Part shown: piece after piece, positions 7,753 to 17,627 of the stretch | Layout: each line of letters opens with the position of its first letter | How positions within the stretch are numbered: the first letter of the stretch is position 1 | Source: Chloroflexota bacterium | Lineage (GTDB): Bacteria; Chloroflexota; Anaerolineae; Anaerolineales; Villigracilaceae | NCBI GenBank assembly: GCA_016195815.1 | Contig: JACPYX010000006.1 | Span: forward strand, 1-64,000 | Length of the DNA: 64,000 nucleotides | Direction of reading: 5' to 3' | The notes under the pieces: generated by a model | Told to the model about the DNA's origin: nothing | The model's database searches: none | What the model saw: the letters and a program-made list of their open reading frames with translations, nothing else | Made by a program: the position numbers and the translations under genes

Positions 7753-8528
7753 TGCGATATTTTCCTGACAACATCCAGTGACGACAAAAAATCTTCCTCG
7801 GAGAAAACTTCAAGCGTCAAAACGCCTTTGTAATCTGCGCGGACGAGTTCGTCCCACACCGCGCGGACTTTCTCCTCTGGCATGAAAGCCAGCGAACGAT
7901 GGTCGCGTTCAGCCAGACCGTGCATGTGGATGACACGCGTGCGCGGCAGGGCGGCCTGCAAATAAGGCAGGGGGTCAAGGCCGTCCAGCCACAAATGACC
8001 AATGTCCACGCAACGGCTGGCGGCGACGCGCTCCAACACAGGGTCTATAAAGTCGAGCGGATAACTTTCAAGATTCTCCACCGCGAGTTTTCCCATTCCG
8101 CCCGCCCATTCTGCCGCGATCTCCAGCGCGCGCACCGATTGGTCCTGCCAGCGCGCTAAAACATCACCGTCAGTTGATGTTCGCACAAATCTGCCGTCCA
8201 AATGCAGGACATAAGCCCACGGGTCGAGTTGACGCGTGCAATCCATTACGCGTTTTGCCTTCGCCAGCGATTGATCGCGTTCAGAACCGCCCTCGCCCAG
8301 CTTGAGGTCCAGCGGCAGATGAACGGTGTACGTCATGTCATATTGTTTTGCGATTTGTGAAAGTTCACCGATTACTTCAGGTGATGGCAGGTTATTAGGG
8401 CCGTCATCCACTTCAAAGAGAATCAATTCGATATCTTTGGCTTTGCCTGCCAGATAACGCGCATTGGGCAGGATGTCATCAGGGATAATATAAGACGTTG
8501 TGCCGAGGCGAAAAGAAAAATTATTCAC
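7749..8528 (-). CDS. cbiR: Cobamide remodelling hydrolase CbiR (AP endonuclease 2 / TIM-barrel fold)
   Basis: The 259-aa protein is a xylose-isomerase-like TIM barrel. Potential metal-binding motifs lie along the strands: HLPLDL, HLDG, ENLES, DIGHLWLDG, IHMHGLAERDH and EVFSEED. The N-terminal FRLGTTSYIIPDDILPN resembles the start of CbiR, the enzyme described in Akkermansia muciniphila that cuts the nucleotide loop of cobamides so the lower ligand can be replaced. Its place between cobS and cobU, with four-base overlaps on both sides and under a B12 riboswitch, supports this strongly. It is less likely to be a sugar isomerase, given this context. The CbiR call is from recalled family features plus context; I did no alignment. 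Confidence 0.82.
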   Translation of the reverse strand: MNNFSFRLGTTSYIIPDDILPNARYLAGKAKDIELILFEVDDGPNNLPSPEVIGELSQIAKQYDMTYTVHLPLDLKLGEGGSERDQSLAKAKRVMDCTRQLDPWAYVLHLDGRFVRTSTDGDVLARWQDQSVRALEIAAEWAGGMGKLAVENLESYPLDFIDPVLERVAASRCVDIGHLWLDGLDPLPYLQAALPRTRVIHMHGLAERDHRSLAFMPEEKVRAVWDELVRADYKGVLTLEVFSEEDFLSSLDVVRKISQ

Positions 8529-9253
8529 AAGACTCCAATCGAAAAAACCAGCAACACAATCGCTTCAACAATTTCGATCACCATGCCAAACACGTCGCCA
8601 GTCACGCCGCCAATGCGAGACCTGGCAAAGAGCAATACCAAAGCTGCCGCGCACAATCCCGCCAGCGCCGATAAAATTCCGCGCGATCCAAGCGCCAGCG
8701 TGATGCCGAGCGGCAGAAGTGCGCTCACAAAGATGAATACGCGGCGCAAGCCGGACGCAAAGTCGGCGCCCATGCCGCCGGGACGCGCCAGCGGAAGTAG
8801 ACCCGCGGGAAGAACGCACCAGCGGCTGAGACTCGCCGCCAAAATAATTCCCAAACTTGCGGATGAAGTGAGCGTTCCCAATATTGCGGCCTTAAGCAAT
8901 AAAACCAATATCAAGCCAATGATCCCAAATGTGCCCAGATGCGGATCTTTCATAATTTCGAGTCTGCGTTTGGGCGTGGCGCTTGAAAACAAACCGTCGC
9001 AACAATCGGCGAGACCATCAAGATGCAAACCGCCCGTCAATGCCACCCAGACTGCAAGTGTGATGATACCCGCGACCACTGGATGAAAGATAAACATCGT
9101 GCCTTTCCACGCCAGCCAGGTCAACGCGCCCACCGTCAGCCCCACGAATGGATACCAGACAGCCGCGCGCCCGCTGTCGCCCGCAGACCAATCATCGGGC
9201 AGCCTGAACGGGAGCGTGGTCAGCAAACTAAAGGCGATGCGTAAACTTCGCAT
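8525..9253 (-). CDS. cobS: Adenosylcobinamide-GDP ribazoletransferase (cobalamin synthase)
   Basis: CobS joins AdoCbi-GDP to alpha-ribazole (phosphate), the last major step of nucleotide-loop assembly, in the membrane. The 242-aa protein has several hydrophobic helices and the conserved block GGLHLDGLADCCDGLFS with the metal-binding Asp residues. The C-terminal GDVFG motif is also conserved. It overlaps cbiR by four bases (ATGA). Confidence 0.95.
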   Translation of the reverse strand: MRSLRIAFSLLTTLPFRLPDDWSAGDSGRAAVWYPFVGLTVGALTWLAWKGTMFIFHPVVAGIITLAVWVALTGGLHLDGLADCCDGLFSSATPKRRLEIMKDPHLGTFGIIGLILVLLLKAAILGTLTSSASLGIILAASLSRWCVLPAGLLPLARPGGMGADFASGLRRVFIFVSALLPLGITLALGSRGILSALAGLCAAALVLLFARSRIGGVTGDVFGMVIEIVEAIVLLVFSIGVL

Positions 9254-9343
9254 GTTATTCGTCCATCACAATTCAAATCAAAAGATCATGGACGCCGGAG
9301 CGCAAAAGACTCTGCGCTTCGCGCCCTTTGTGTTCAAGAAAAA

Positions 9344-10399
9344 TTATTCCTTATCGCTCACGCCAGCTTCATCGAACGTAGCCATCCCTGCCAAAATTTT
9401 GCAGGCGGCTTCAGCCAATGAAATGCCCAGTGCCGCGCCTGTGCCTTCGCCGAGCCGCAGATCAAGATCGAGCAACGGCTTCAACCCAAGCCATTCCAAC
9501 ATCCAGTGATGACCATTTTCTTTCGAACGGTGCGCGGCAATTAAATAATCTTTGCACTGCGGCGCAAGCGTCACCGCGATCATCGCCGCGGCAGTGGAAA
9601 TAAAACCGTCCGCCATCACAGGCTTGCGCTTCGACGCCGCGCCGATCATCACACCCACCAGCCCGCCAATTTCAAACCCGCCCACTTTTGCAAGCACGTC
9701 GAGTCCATCTTTCGCGTTCGGCTTGTTCACATCCAATGCCCGCGCAATCGCAGAAATTTTTCTTTTCAATCCATCATCGTCTATGCCCGTACCGCGCCCG
9801 GCAATCTTCTCAGGAATTTGATTCATCAACACGCAGGCAATCGCGGCGGACGGAGTCGTATTGCCGATGCCCATATCGCCTGTTCCGAGGATATCTGCGC
9901 CGCGCGCGATTTCCGCCAAAGCGATTTCGATTCCGCTTCGAATAGACTCCGTTGCCTGCTCACGCGTCATTGCCGGACCCTTAGCCATGTTCGCCGTCCC
10001 CGAGCCTGCTCTGCGCCTGACGAGTTTTCCGCTTGCATCCTGAATTTCCGAAGCCGCGCCCATATCCACCACCACGACCCGCGCGCCGACATGGCGCGCT
10101 AACACGTTAATGGCCGCGCCGCCCCTCAGAAAATTCAACACCATCTGCGGCGTGACCTCCTGCGGAAACGCGCTGACTCCCTCCGCAGCCACTCCATGAT
10201 CGCCCGCCATTGTGATGATAACTTTATCCTGGATGGTTGGAATAGTTCTGCCTGTGATACCTGCCAGTTGAATTGACAATTCTTCCAAGCGCCCCAAACT
10301 GCCCCGAGGCTTGGTCAACATATTCTGGCGTTCGCGCGCCGCCTGCATGGCAGATTGATCGAGCGGTTGTATTTGTTCGATCACTTCATCGAGCATCAT
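9344..10399 (-). CDS. cobT: Nicotinate-nucleotide-dimethylbenzimidazole phosphoribosyltransferase
   Basis: CobT activates the lower-ligand base to its alpha-riboside phosphate. The 351-aa length is usual. Hallmarks are the early block MLTKPRGSLGRLEELSIQLAGITG, GDHGV, FLRGGAAINVLARH, a GTGDMGIGNTTPSAA loop and the C-terminal LRLGEGTGAALG. GAGGAAAGAG precedes the ATG pair at 10399 and 10396. The 90-base gap to cobS shows no separate promoter. Here it would supply the new lower ligand after CbiR removes the old one. Confidence 0.96.
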   Translation of the reverse strand: MMLDEVIEQIQPLDQSAMQAARERQNMLTKPRGSLGRLEELSIQLAGITGRTIPTIQDKVIITMAGDHGVAAEGVSAFPQEVTPQMVLNFLRGGAAINVLARHVGARVVVVDMGAASEIQDASGKLVRRRAGSGTANMAKGPAMTREQATESIRSGIEIALAEIARGADILGTGDMGIGNTTPSAAIACVLMNQIPEKIAGRGTGIDDDGLKRKISAIARALDVNKPNAKDGLDVLAKVGGFEIGGLVGVMIGAASKRKPVMADGFISTAAAMIAVTLAPQCKDYLIAAHRSKENGHHWMLEWLGLKPLLDLDLRLGEGTGAALGISLAEAACKILAGMATFDEAGVSDKE

Positions 10400-10462
10400 G
10401 TTTTCTCTTTCCTCTTTCTTTACTCATCTTTCATTATTTGTCTTTGTATTTATCCCTGTTTT

Positions 10463-10999
10463 CTAGAACTCGATCCCTGCCTGCGCTTGAATCCCTTCCT
10501 TGTAAGGGTGTTTCACTTCCTTCATTTCTGTCACCAGGTCGGCGTATTCCACCAATGCAGGCAACGCGCCGCGCCCTGTAATGATGAGATGCAGGCCGGC
10601 GGGTTTGTTGGCTTTCAGCCAGTCAATGGTTTGGGTGGGGTCAATCCAGCCGAATTGCAGGGGATAAGTAAATTCATCCAGCACGATCAAATCATAATCG
10701 CCGCCGGCAATTTTTTCTTTTGCAATTTCCCAGCCATGCAGGGCGCGGGCTGTGGTCTCATCCGTGTCTTTGGATGTCCATGTAAAGCCATTGCCCGTGG
10801 CGTGCCATTCGATGCCGAGTTTCTTCGCGGCTTTGACCTCACCCCACTGGCCCGTTTCGGCTTTGATGAATTGAATCACACAAATGCGAAAGCCGCGTCC
10901 CCAGGCGCGTAACACCACACCCAACGCGGCAGTGGTTTTGCCTTTGCCGTCGCCGGTATTCACGATTACCAGGCCTTTTTTACGATTCGTTTTGCTCAT
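10463..10999 (-). CDS. cobO: Cob(I)alamin / cob(I)yrinic acid a,c-diamide adenosyltransferase
   Basis: This is a CobA/CobO/BtuR-type ATP:corrinoid adenosyltransferase of 178 aa with the P-loop [10 protein letters not shown], the block [13 protein letters not shown], and [16 protein letters not shown]. It attaches the adenosyl group before CobU acts. The start is uncertain: the ATG at 10999 fits family length, but an ATG at 11014 overlaps the end of btuC and would add five residues. Confidence 0.94.
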   Translation of the reverse strand: MSKTNRKKGLVIVNTGDGKGKTTAALGVVLRAWGRGFRICVIQFIKAETGQWGEVKAAKKLGIEWHATGNGFTWTSKDTDETTARALHGWEIAKEKIAGGDYDLIVLDEFTYPLQFGWIDPTQTIDWLKANKPAGLHLIITGRGALPALVEYADLVTEMKEVKHPYKEGIQAQAGIEF

Positions 11000-11007
11000 T
11001 TTATCTT

Positions 11008-12006
11008 TTACCATAACCCTTGATTTTTGGCCCGCCGCAAAACCCACAAGAAAAATGGCGCGCCCGCCAAGGCGGTGATAATGCCCACCGGCAATTCCTG
11101 CGGAGCCATCACGACGCGCGCCAACACGTCCGCAAACAACAAGGCAGACGCGCCGCCCAAAATACTGAGCGGGATCAGCCTCCGATAGTCCACGCCCCAC
11201 CACATGCGGGCAACATGCGGAACGATGAGACCGATAAAGCCGATGATACCTGCGAACGAAACCGCCGCGGCTGTAACCAGAGAAGCCGCTACAATGACGA
11301 TAAATTTTGCGCGGCGCACATCCAGTCCCATTTGTGCTGCCTGATCATCGCCGAATTGCAAAAGGTTGAGAGCATATCCGTTCAAGACCAATGTCGTCAG
11401 GCCAATGGACAGATACGGGATTAGCGCCAGCGTCACGTCCCAGCCAATCAAGCTGACTCCGCCTAACAGCCAGCCAATGGCGCGGCGCAATTCACCGGTG
11501 GAACGCAGCATGAGGAACGAAGTCAACGAGGCCGCAAAAGAGGAGACCGCCACGCCTGCAAGAATTAAATTCGTGGTGGGAACACTTCCACCTACATGAG
11601 CAAACTTGTAGACCAGAAAAACAGTCAGCAAGCTGGCGGCAAAAGCTGCCATTGGTACAGCCGTCAACCCCAGCATAGTGTAGGGCCAGCGAATGGACAT
11701 TGCCAGCACCGCACCCAGGCCCGCACCTGAAGCCACGCCAATCAGGTATGGGTCCGCTAATGGATTGCGAAACAAACCCTGATATGCCGCGCCGCTTCCG
11801 GCCAGGGCCGCGCCGACCAGCGCAATCAGGATGGTGCGCGGCAGGCGGATATCCCACAGGATCGTGCGAAACGTCTCATTGGTTGATGTCCCGCTGATAG
11901 CGCGCCACACTTCCAGCGGCGGAATGAAAACGGAACCGATTGCCAGGCTCAGAAGCAGGGCAATCAAGAGAAAGGTGAAAGAGGAAAGAAAAGGAGTGCG
12001 GCGCAT
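11008..12006 (-). CDS. btuC: Corrinoid ABC transporter permease, FecCD family
   Basis: The 332-aa inner-membrane protein has about ten hydrophobic segments and the FecCD-family features [37 protein letters not shown] and [12 protein letters not shown]. Behind a B12 riboswitch and next to a BtuF-like lipoprotein gene, it is best read as the BtuC component. It is separated from btuF by a 218-base gap that contains a dispersed palindromic repeat, unusual inside an otherwise tightly packed operon. Confidence 0.9.
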   Translation of the reverse strand: MRRTPFLSSFTFLLIALLLSLAIGSVFIPPLEVWRAISGTSTNETFRTILWDIRLPRTILIALVGAALAGSGAAYQGLFRNPLADPYLIGVASGAGLGAVLAMSIRWPYTMLGLTAVPMAAFAASLLTVFLVYKFAHVGGSVPTTNLILAGVAVSSFAASLTSFLMLRSTGELRRAIGWLLGGVSLIGWDVTLALIPYLSIGLTTLVLNGYALNLLQFGDDQAAQMGLDVRRAKFIVIVAASLVTAAAVSFAGIIGFIGLIVPHVARMWWGVDYRRLIPLSILGGASALLFADVLARVVMAPQELPVGIITALAGAPFFLWVLRRAKNQGLW

Positions 12007-12045
12007 GTTTTTTTGAGGAGCAGCTAATATTAGAAACTAGAATCA

Positions 12046-12153
12046 TGTCGTTGCGAGGAGGGTGCAGCCCGACGAAGCAATCTCCGAAGAACAAGGAACT
12101 TTCTCTTCGTTAATTTAGGGGATTGCTTCGCCTAAAAACGGCTCGCAATGACA
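12046..12153. repeat. Dispersed palindromic repeat (GTCRTTGCGAG type), copy 1
   Basis: The outer arms gtcgttgcgag and ctcgcaatgac, and the inner arms gacgaagcaatctc and gattgcttcg, are inverted with respect to each other. The same arms recur at 63256-63327. The unit is about 108 bp and sits between btuF and btuC. This word pattern is familiar as a dispersed repeat in many environmental genomes. Confidence 0.8.
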
Positions 12154-12223
12154 AATTGTGTTTTCGTTGTTAGCCGCTCCCGTTTTTTTGCAGGGGCAGA
12201 TTCTGATCCGCCCCTGCGCGTGG

Positions 12224-13204
12224 TCATTTGAAAAGTTCAGGATGCAAAAGTTTTGCCAACGCTTCCAGCCCATCCACCAAACGCGGGCCGGGGCGGCTAA
12301 GCAAGTTATCGTCGAAGGGCAGAACCTGCTTGCTCTTGACTGCGTTCAAATTTCCCCAACCAGGACGGGCGGCCACTGACTCTGGCGTAATACCATAAGC
12401 CGCATCGCCCAAAATGATGAAAGCCGGATTGTCGGCTACAACTTGCTCCAAACTCATTTGAGGATAACCGTCAATCTGTGCGGCGATGTTTTGACCGCCC
12501 GCGGCCTCCAGCAAGGTTGTGATGAATGTGCCTTTGCCCGCGGTATAAGGCTTGGCTGGATCGGTGGCGTCGAGCTCATAAAAGACGGTCGGCCTGGTTG
12601 CGGCTGCCGCGGCTTTTGCATTCACTGCGGCAACGCGCGCCTTGAGCGATTCAATCGCGGCGGCGGCCTCGGCTGCATGGCCGGTCAGTTGCGCCGCGAT
12701 TTCCATGTTGCCGTACATCTCGTCAAGGGTGGTTGGATTTTTCAGATAATAGACAGTCAATCCCAGGCCTTCAAGCGCTTTCACTTGTTCAGGCGTGTTG
12801 ACCTCCGCGGCCAGGACAAGATCAGGGTGCAGAGAAATAATTTGCTCTGTGTTCAAATCCTTGAAAGTGGAACCGATGCTGGTAACACTTTTTGCCGCTT
12901 CAGGATAATCTGAAAGTTCGTCGCGGCCTACAACTTGTGAGCCCGCGCCGACCGCGAACAAGATCTCCGTGTTGGACGGCGCCAGCGAGACGATTTTTTG
13001 CGCGGGCGATGTCAGTTTGACTTCACGTCCGAGTCCGTCAGTTAGAACGATGCCAGCGGGCGTGGGCGCGGCGGCCGGCGCTTCGGTCTGGACTGGAGCC
13101 GGTTGCGTGGACCCGGCAGCGGGTGCGGGCTGAGGCGTTATCGCGGGCGCGCATCCGAACAGTAACGTGGCGAACAGTGTCAAAAGTAGAAATTTACGAA
13201 ACAT
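12224..13204 (-). CDS. btuF: Corrinoid-binding periplasmic-type lipoprotein
   Basis: This is a class III substrate-binding protein (BtuF/FepB type), 326 aa. The signal ends in the lipobox LFGC, followed by a Pro/Ala/Thr-rich linker to about residue 50. The mature domain has the usual opening VSLAPSNTEILFAVGAGSQVVGRDELSDYP. The ATG at 13204 is chosen because the lipoprotein signal begins there and the upstream open frame runs through the riboswitch terminator. It is the first gene of the B12-regulated operon and captures external corrinoids. Confidence 0.92.
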   Translation of the reverse strand: MFRKFLLLTLFATLLFGCAPAITPQPAPAAGSTQPAPVQTEAPAAAPTPAGIVLTDGLGREVKLTSPAQKIVSLAPSNTEILFAVGAGSQVVGRDELSDYPEAAKSVTSIGSTFKDLNTEQIISLHPDLVLAAEVNTPEQVKALEGLGLTVYYLKNPTTLDEMYGNMEIAAQLTGHAAEAAAAIESLKARVAAVNAKAAAAATRPTVFYELDATDPAKPYTAGKGTFITTLLEAAGGQNIAAQIDGYPQMSLEQVVADNPAFIILGDAAYGITPESVAARPGWGNLNAVKSKQVLPFDDNLLSRPGPRLVDGLEALAKLLHPELFK

Positions 13205-13233
13205 GGTTTTCTCCAATTTGAATTTTATATCGA

Positions 13234-13261
13234 ACAAAAATCCCCTGCCGATGACAGGGGA
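13234..13261 (-). terminator. Expression-platform terminator of the cobalamin riboswitch
   Basis: On the minus strand, a CCCCTGTCATCGGCAGGGG hairpin is followed by ATTTTTGTT. It lies between the aptamer and btuF, so ligand binding is likely to act through transcription termination. Confidence 0.85.
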
Positions 13262-13410
<149 letters not shown>

Positions 13411-13412
<2 letters not shown>

Positions 13413-14595
13413 ATTCAATTATGCTCGGATTGTATGCCGCGTCAGGCGAACCGTCAAGCTGGCGGCTGAGGCGATAAAGGATCGCAAGCGACAGGATGGC
13501 AGAAAGCGAAAAGCCCAGGTTTCCATATCTTCCTAAAAGTCCAACGGATATAAATGGAATAACGTATGCGGCTGTGATGAAAAGCCAATCGACGAGCTTA
13601 TTATTCTGTCCGGCGAGAAAATAAAACGGGAGAAGCAAAAGAACAAAATCATAATTGAGAAGATATGGGCTGGCGAGTAAAGTGATAATCACGGCAAATA
13701 CCATGAGCCATGCAGGTTGTTTTAGAGTTGCGGCGCGCGTAAGACTCCACCAAATGGATAAGGCCGAAAATATGATCAGCCCAATAAAAGGCGCGGGAGC
13801 AAGGCTTGATTTGCCGCTGAAAAACCTGGCGAGGGCAACCGGCAGGCTGGCGCATAATTCGCAGGACGAAACGCCGGGATCCTGCCTGAAGGCCAGTAAT
13901 GAATGAAAGTAGTTTAGCGGCCAGGCGCGATCGGCAAAAAAACCAAACGCAAAGAGCAGCGCGCCTGCGATGAAGGTGTAAATCAGTGCGCGGCGGCTGA
14001 AGGTATCGCGTCGAAGCCAGAGATAGGCCAGCCCTGCCAGTAATATCAACGCGCCGAGATGCGGCTTGAAGGTTAGCAAGGCGGAGGCGAGCGCGGTCAG
14101 CACCGGTCTTTCTTTGCGGACAGAAAAAATCCATAATGACGCGCCGAGCAGGACCGGGAATACATATTGCCCGACGAGCAATGTTCCCAGCACGGGAATA
14201 AAGATGAAAGCAAAGAGGAAAGAAGAGAGGCGTTTTTTCGGTGACCATTCATCGGTCAGAAGCCAAATAGAGAGAAAGAGCATTAGGAGATTAAGTTCAA
14301 ACCATATTCGTGCGCCTATTTCAATGGGAAGCAGAGCCAGCGGCAAAGTAATTAACGCGTACCAGGGCGGATATGGAAATGGCAACACATAAACCTGCCC
14401 AGGCCGGACATTTGCCAGTTGTGCGATCATATTCGCCTGGCCTGCATGGTCGTAGACGGAAATGCCGTGCAGGAGTCCCAGGTTGGCCTGATAGATGATT
14501 TGAAAGTCGAGATATGGAGGAATGGGGAGAGGCAGAAGGGCAACGATAAACAGGAAGCCGAAGACAATAAACAGAGTGAGTAGAGCGTGCTTCAT
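13411..14595 (-). CDS. GT87/DUF2029-like polytopic membrane protein
   Basis: The 394-aa protein has about ten hydrophobic segments. The first extracytoplasmic loop contains PPYLDFQIIYQ, and a later one reads FPYPPWYAL, typical of GT-C-fold polyprenyl-phosphate mannosyltransferases (GT87). It probably transfers a sugar from a lipid carrier outside the membrane; substrate is unknown. The start at 14595 forms an ATGA overlap with the upstream DUF2867 gene. The last coding bases contain the promoter of the downstream cobalamin riboswitch. Confidence 0.75.
13429..13457 (-). promoter_or_regulatory. Promoter of the cobamide operon
   Basis: TTGACG at 13452-13457 and TACAAT at 13429-13434 are spaced by 17 bases on the minus strand. 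Both lie inside the 3' coding end of the glycosyltransferase gene. The predicted start is about 10-15 bases upstream of the cobalamin aptamer. Confidence 0.8.
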
Positions 14596-16013
14596 GAATT
14601 TTCGCTTCGCCTGATGACAGCGCGGATTAAACCATGCAAGACGATGCGACGCAATGGATTGAGCAGATACCAATATAAAAATCCGGGCATTCCGCGCGGA
14701 GCGAAGAAGGCAGTTTGGGCGAGAACGGCCCCGCCATCATCGTTGGATTCTACGCTCCATTCCATCCAGCCTTCGCCGGGCGCTTTAAGCTCTGAACGCA
14801 AACGCATAAAGTTATTTTGTTGCAAGGATTCGACGCGGTAATAATCCATCATTCCGCCCTGTTGTATGGCGGCACTTCGTCCGCGCAGACCCGGGCCTCC
14901 AAGCAATTTGTCGAGCCAGCCGCGTAATTTCCAGAGCCAATTTGCATAAGGCCAGCCATTTTGTCCGCCGATATGGATCAAGGCGCGATAAACAGATTCA
15001 GGTGGGGCCGCGGCATAGAGGCGGCGATAATCAATGAAAAAGCCTTCGTGCTTGAGTTGAATTTCAGGATGCGTCCCGCTGTTCCAGACTCGTTCGAGCA
15101 TGTCGGGATGCAAATGTGCCAGGGCAGTTGACGCAGCTTCTTCGTAAGTGATCAACTGAACGGATGGGAAGACGCGCCGCGCCGAATCGTTGTGGACAAT
15201 ACTGTCGCTTTGCAGGCTGTCAATCAGGGCGTATGCGATCGGCAATGAGATCGGAGTCAACTTATCCACCCACCAGGCCATGAACCAGAGCGGTATCCCC
15301 GGAACGGTAAACGGCCAGCGGCGCAGACCGCGCAACCGCGCGTACGTCAACATCAGGTCGGAGTAGACTTTGATGTCGGGGCCGCCAATCTCGAAAACTT
15401 TGTCGTGGCCGTTGGGAGTATCGAGCGCGGCCAGTAAATAATCGAGTACGTTCTGTGTAGCGATTGGCTGTGACTTGTTCTTCAACCAGTGTGGGCCCGG
15501 CAGGATCGGGCATTGCTCGGTTATAAAGCGGATCATTTCAAAAGAAATGCTTCCCGGCCCGGCAATGACGCCGGCGCGGAATTCGGTGACCGGCACTTTG
15601 CCCTCACGAAGCGCTTCGCCTGTTTCGATGCGTGAGCGCAGGTGCGGTGCGATGTCTTGGCTTGGGTCGGCCAGCCCGCCGAGATAGATGATGTGTTGAA
15701 CGCCCGCTTTTTCTGCGGCGTTTGCAAAGTTACGCCCGCTCTCCAATTCGCGGGATATATAACCGCGTCCGCTCGACATGTTGTGGATCAGATAATAGGC
15801 AGTGTGAACCCCATCTAAAGCCGACTTAAACGTTTGCGGCGAAGTGACATCGCCTGAAACCATTTCAACCCTGGAACTCCATTTGCGCCCTGTGATGTGG
15901 CGCGCATCCCGCGCCATGGCCCGAACGCGGTATCCGCTTTCGAGCAGGCGCGGGATCAGGCGGCTTGCAATATATCCATTGGCGCCGGTGACGAGGATGA
16001 GTCTGTTTGTCAC
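14592..16013 (-). CDS. NAD(P)-binding SDR-type protein with C-terminal DUF2867
   Basis: The 473-aa protein has an extended-SDR/NmrA-like Rossmann domain: VTGANGYIASRLIPRLLESGYRVRAMARD at residues about 7-35 carries the GxxGxxG nucleotide motif. A DUF2867 domain follows (about 320-470). It is similar along its whole length to the gene immediately upstream, so the two are tandem paralogues. The start codon is GTG with AGAAGG upstream. The function is unknown; the family is usually annotated as an oxidoreductase or nucleoside-diphosphate-sugar epimerase-like protein. Confidence 0.8.
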   Translation of the reverse strand: MTNRLILVTGANGYIASRLIPRLLESGYRVRAMARDARHITGRKWSSRVEMVSGDVTSPQTFKSALDGVHTAYYLIHNMSSGRGYISRELESGRNFANAAEKAGVQHIIYLGGLADPSQDIAPHLRSRIETGEALREGKVPVTEFRAGVIAGPGSISFEMIRFITEQCPILPGPHWLKNKSQPIATQNVLDYLLAALDTPNGHDKVFEIGGPDIKVYSDLMLTYARLRGLRRWPFTVPGIPLWFMAWWVDKLTPISLPIAYALIDSLQSDSIVHNDSARRVFPSVQLITYEEAASTALAHLHPDMLERVWNSGTHPEIQLKHEGFFIDYRRLYAAAPPESVYRALIHIGGQNGWPYANWLWKLRGWLDKLLGGPGLRGRSAAIQQGGMMDYYRVESLQQNNFMRLRSELKAPGEGWMEWSVESNDDGGAVLAQTAFFAPRGMPGFLYWYLLNPLRRIVLHGLIRAVIRRSENS

Positions 16014-16067
16014 GATAAAAGCCTTCTCACCGCCAGGAGCGCGATGCTGCAGGGAAAGCCAAAGGTT

Positions 16068-17531
16068 TTATAAACGCGCCAACATGCGCGCCCGCCCTGC
16101 GAGTTGACGGATCAGCCCGTCGAATAGAAAAGCGTGGAAGGGCCACATGGCATACCAGTAAACAAAACCCCAGAATCCTTTCGGCGCAAAGTAGGCCGTT
16201 TCGGTCAGAAGTGTTTTGCCATCCTCTTGCGGAATGGATTCAAACTCTAGCCAGGCCAGGCCCGGCACTTTCATCTCGGCGCGCAGACGCATGAGACGAT
16301 TATTTTCAACGGCTTCGACCCGCCAGAAATCAAGCGACTCGCCCGCGCGAATATCATCGGGATGACGGCGGCCGCGGCGCAGGCCCACGCCGCCGATGGC
16401 TTTGTCAATCCAGCCGCGAAACGCCCAGGCCCAGTCCATGTATAGCCAGCCGCGCGCGCCGCCGATGCCGGTGTAAGCCCTGAAAACGGTATCCGGCGCG
16501 AGGTCGAGAAGAAGCGTGCGGCGTTCGCGCATCAGGCCGTCTTCAACGATGAAGGCGTAAGGTTTTGTGTCGCCCGCAGTATTGACCAGCGCGTCCGACC
16601 AGGATGTTTCGACGGTGTCGCTCAGGACGCGTCCCAATGCTTTGCGAACGGCGGTGTGAAAATCGAGCGGTGTGATCTGCGGAAAAAGTTTTTTGGCCGT
16701 ATCTCCATGGACGATGAGCTGGGCGCGCAATCCCTCGATGAGCGGCAGGACCGCATGCCAATGAATGGGCGTGAGCATGTGAATCCAATAAGCAGAAAGA
16801 AGCGACGCATAGAATGGTGTGCGGATCAGTATGCGCTTGAGGCCGCGTTCTTTTGCATACCCGAGCAGCATGTCTGCATAGGTGAGCCGGGTTGGCCCTC
16901 CGATCTCGATCAGTTTGCCGACGCTTTCAGGAGTGGAAAGCGCGGCTACCAAATATTCCAGCGTGTCGCGAATTGCAATCGGCTGTGCCAATGAAAAATA
17001 CCATGCCGGACAGATGATGATCGGCTCGCGTTCGGTCAGATAGCGCACCATTTCGAACAACACACTGCCTGAACCTATGATCATACCCGCGCGGAATTCG
17101 GTCACGCGTACGCGGCTCTGGCGCAAAATGTAGCCTGTCTCGTGACGCGAACGCATGTAGGGCGAAAGGACATCGGTGGTGTTGACCAGTTCGCCCAGAT
17201 AAATGATGCGCTTGATCCCGGCTTGTTCGGCGGCTGCAGCGAAGTTGCGCGCTGCAAGCATGTCGCGTTCTGCGCCGTTTTTTTTATCCTTCATACCGTG
17301 GATCAAATAGTATGCAACGGAAATGCCTTGCATGGCGCGGTCAAGCGATGCAGGGTCGAGCGCGTCGCCTTCGATGACTTCGACCTGTCTGCGCCAAAAG
17401 AAGCCGTCCAGCCTGTGAGCGTCGCGCACCATACAGCGGACGCGGTAGCCGGATTCCAACAGGCGCGGCACGAGGCGTCCGCCCACGTAACCGGTCGCTC
17501 CTGTAACGAGAATTAATTCCTTATCGTTCAT
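16068..17531 (-). CDS. NAD(P)-binding SDR-type protein with C-terminal DUF2867 (paralogue)
   Basis: The 487-aa protein starts MNDKELILVTGATGYVGGRL, with the Rossmann GxxGxxG motif, and ends in a DUF2867 domain. It shares many blocks with the downstream neighbour, such as a YYLIH segment, TEFRAG and FEIGGP/IEIGGP. The pair probably arose by duplication and is likely co-transcribed across a 54-base gap. TATAAT eight bases before the ATG suggests a leaderless or nearly leaderless mRNA. The substrate is unknown. Confidence 0.8.
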   Translation of the reverse strand: MNDKELILVTGATGYVGGRLVPRLLESGYRVRCMVRDAHRLDGFFWRRQVEVIEGDALDPASLDRAMQGISVAYYLIHGMKDKKNGAERDMLAARNFAAAAEQAGIKRIIYLGELVNTTDVLSPYMRSRHETGYILRQSRVRVTEFRAGMIIGSGSVLFEMVRYLTEREPIIICPAWYFSLAQPIAIRDTLEYLVAALSTPESVGKLIEIGGPTRLTYADMLLGYAKERGLKRILIRTPFYASLLSAYWIHMLTPIHWHAVLPLIEGLRAQLIVHGDTAKKLFPQITPLDFHTAVRKALGRVLSDTVETSWSDALVNTAGDTKPYAFIVEDGLMRERRTLLLDLAPDTVFRAYTGIGGARGWLYMDWAWAFRGWIDKAIGGVGLRRGRRHPDDIRAGESLDFWRVEAVENNRLMRLRAEMKVPGLAWLEFESIPQEDGKTLLTETAYFAPKGFWGFVYWYAMWPFHAFLFDGLIRQLAGRARMLARL

Positions 17532-17539
17532 AATCGAGG

Positions 17540-17545
17540 ATTATA
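17540..17545 (-). promoter_or_regulatory. -10 box close to the DUF2867 gene start
   Basis: TATAAT on the minus strand is eight bases before the ATG at 17531, with no Shine-Dalgarno between. A leaderless transcript is implied. No good -35 is seen at 17-18 bases. Confidence 0.5.
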
Positions 17546-17592
17546 ACGGTTAACATCGAAAAGATTAGCAACTTATCGGCTGGCAAGAATCA

Positions 17593-17621
17593 TTGTTTCC
17601 ATATGTTGTCTATTGTACAAT
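17593..17621 (+). promoter_or_regulatory. Promoter of comEC, probably leaderless
   Basis: TTGTTT (17593-17598) and TACAAT (17616-17621) have a 17-base spacer. Only six bases separate the -10 from the ATG at 17628, so transcription should start at or next to the start codon. No ribosome binding site is present. Confidence 0.65.
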
Positions 17622-17627
17622 TCTGAC

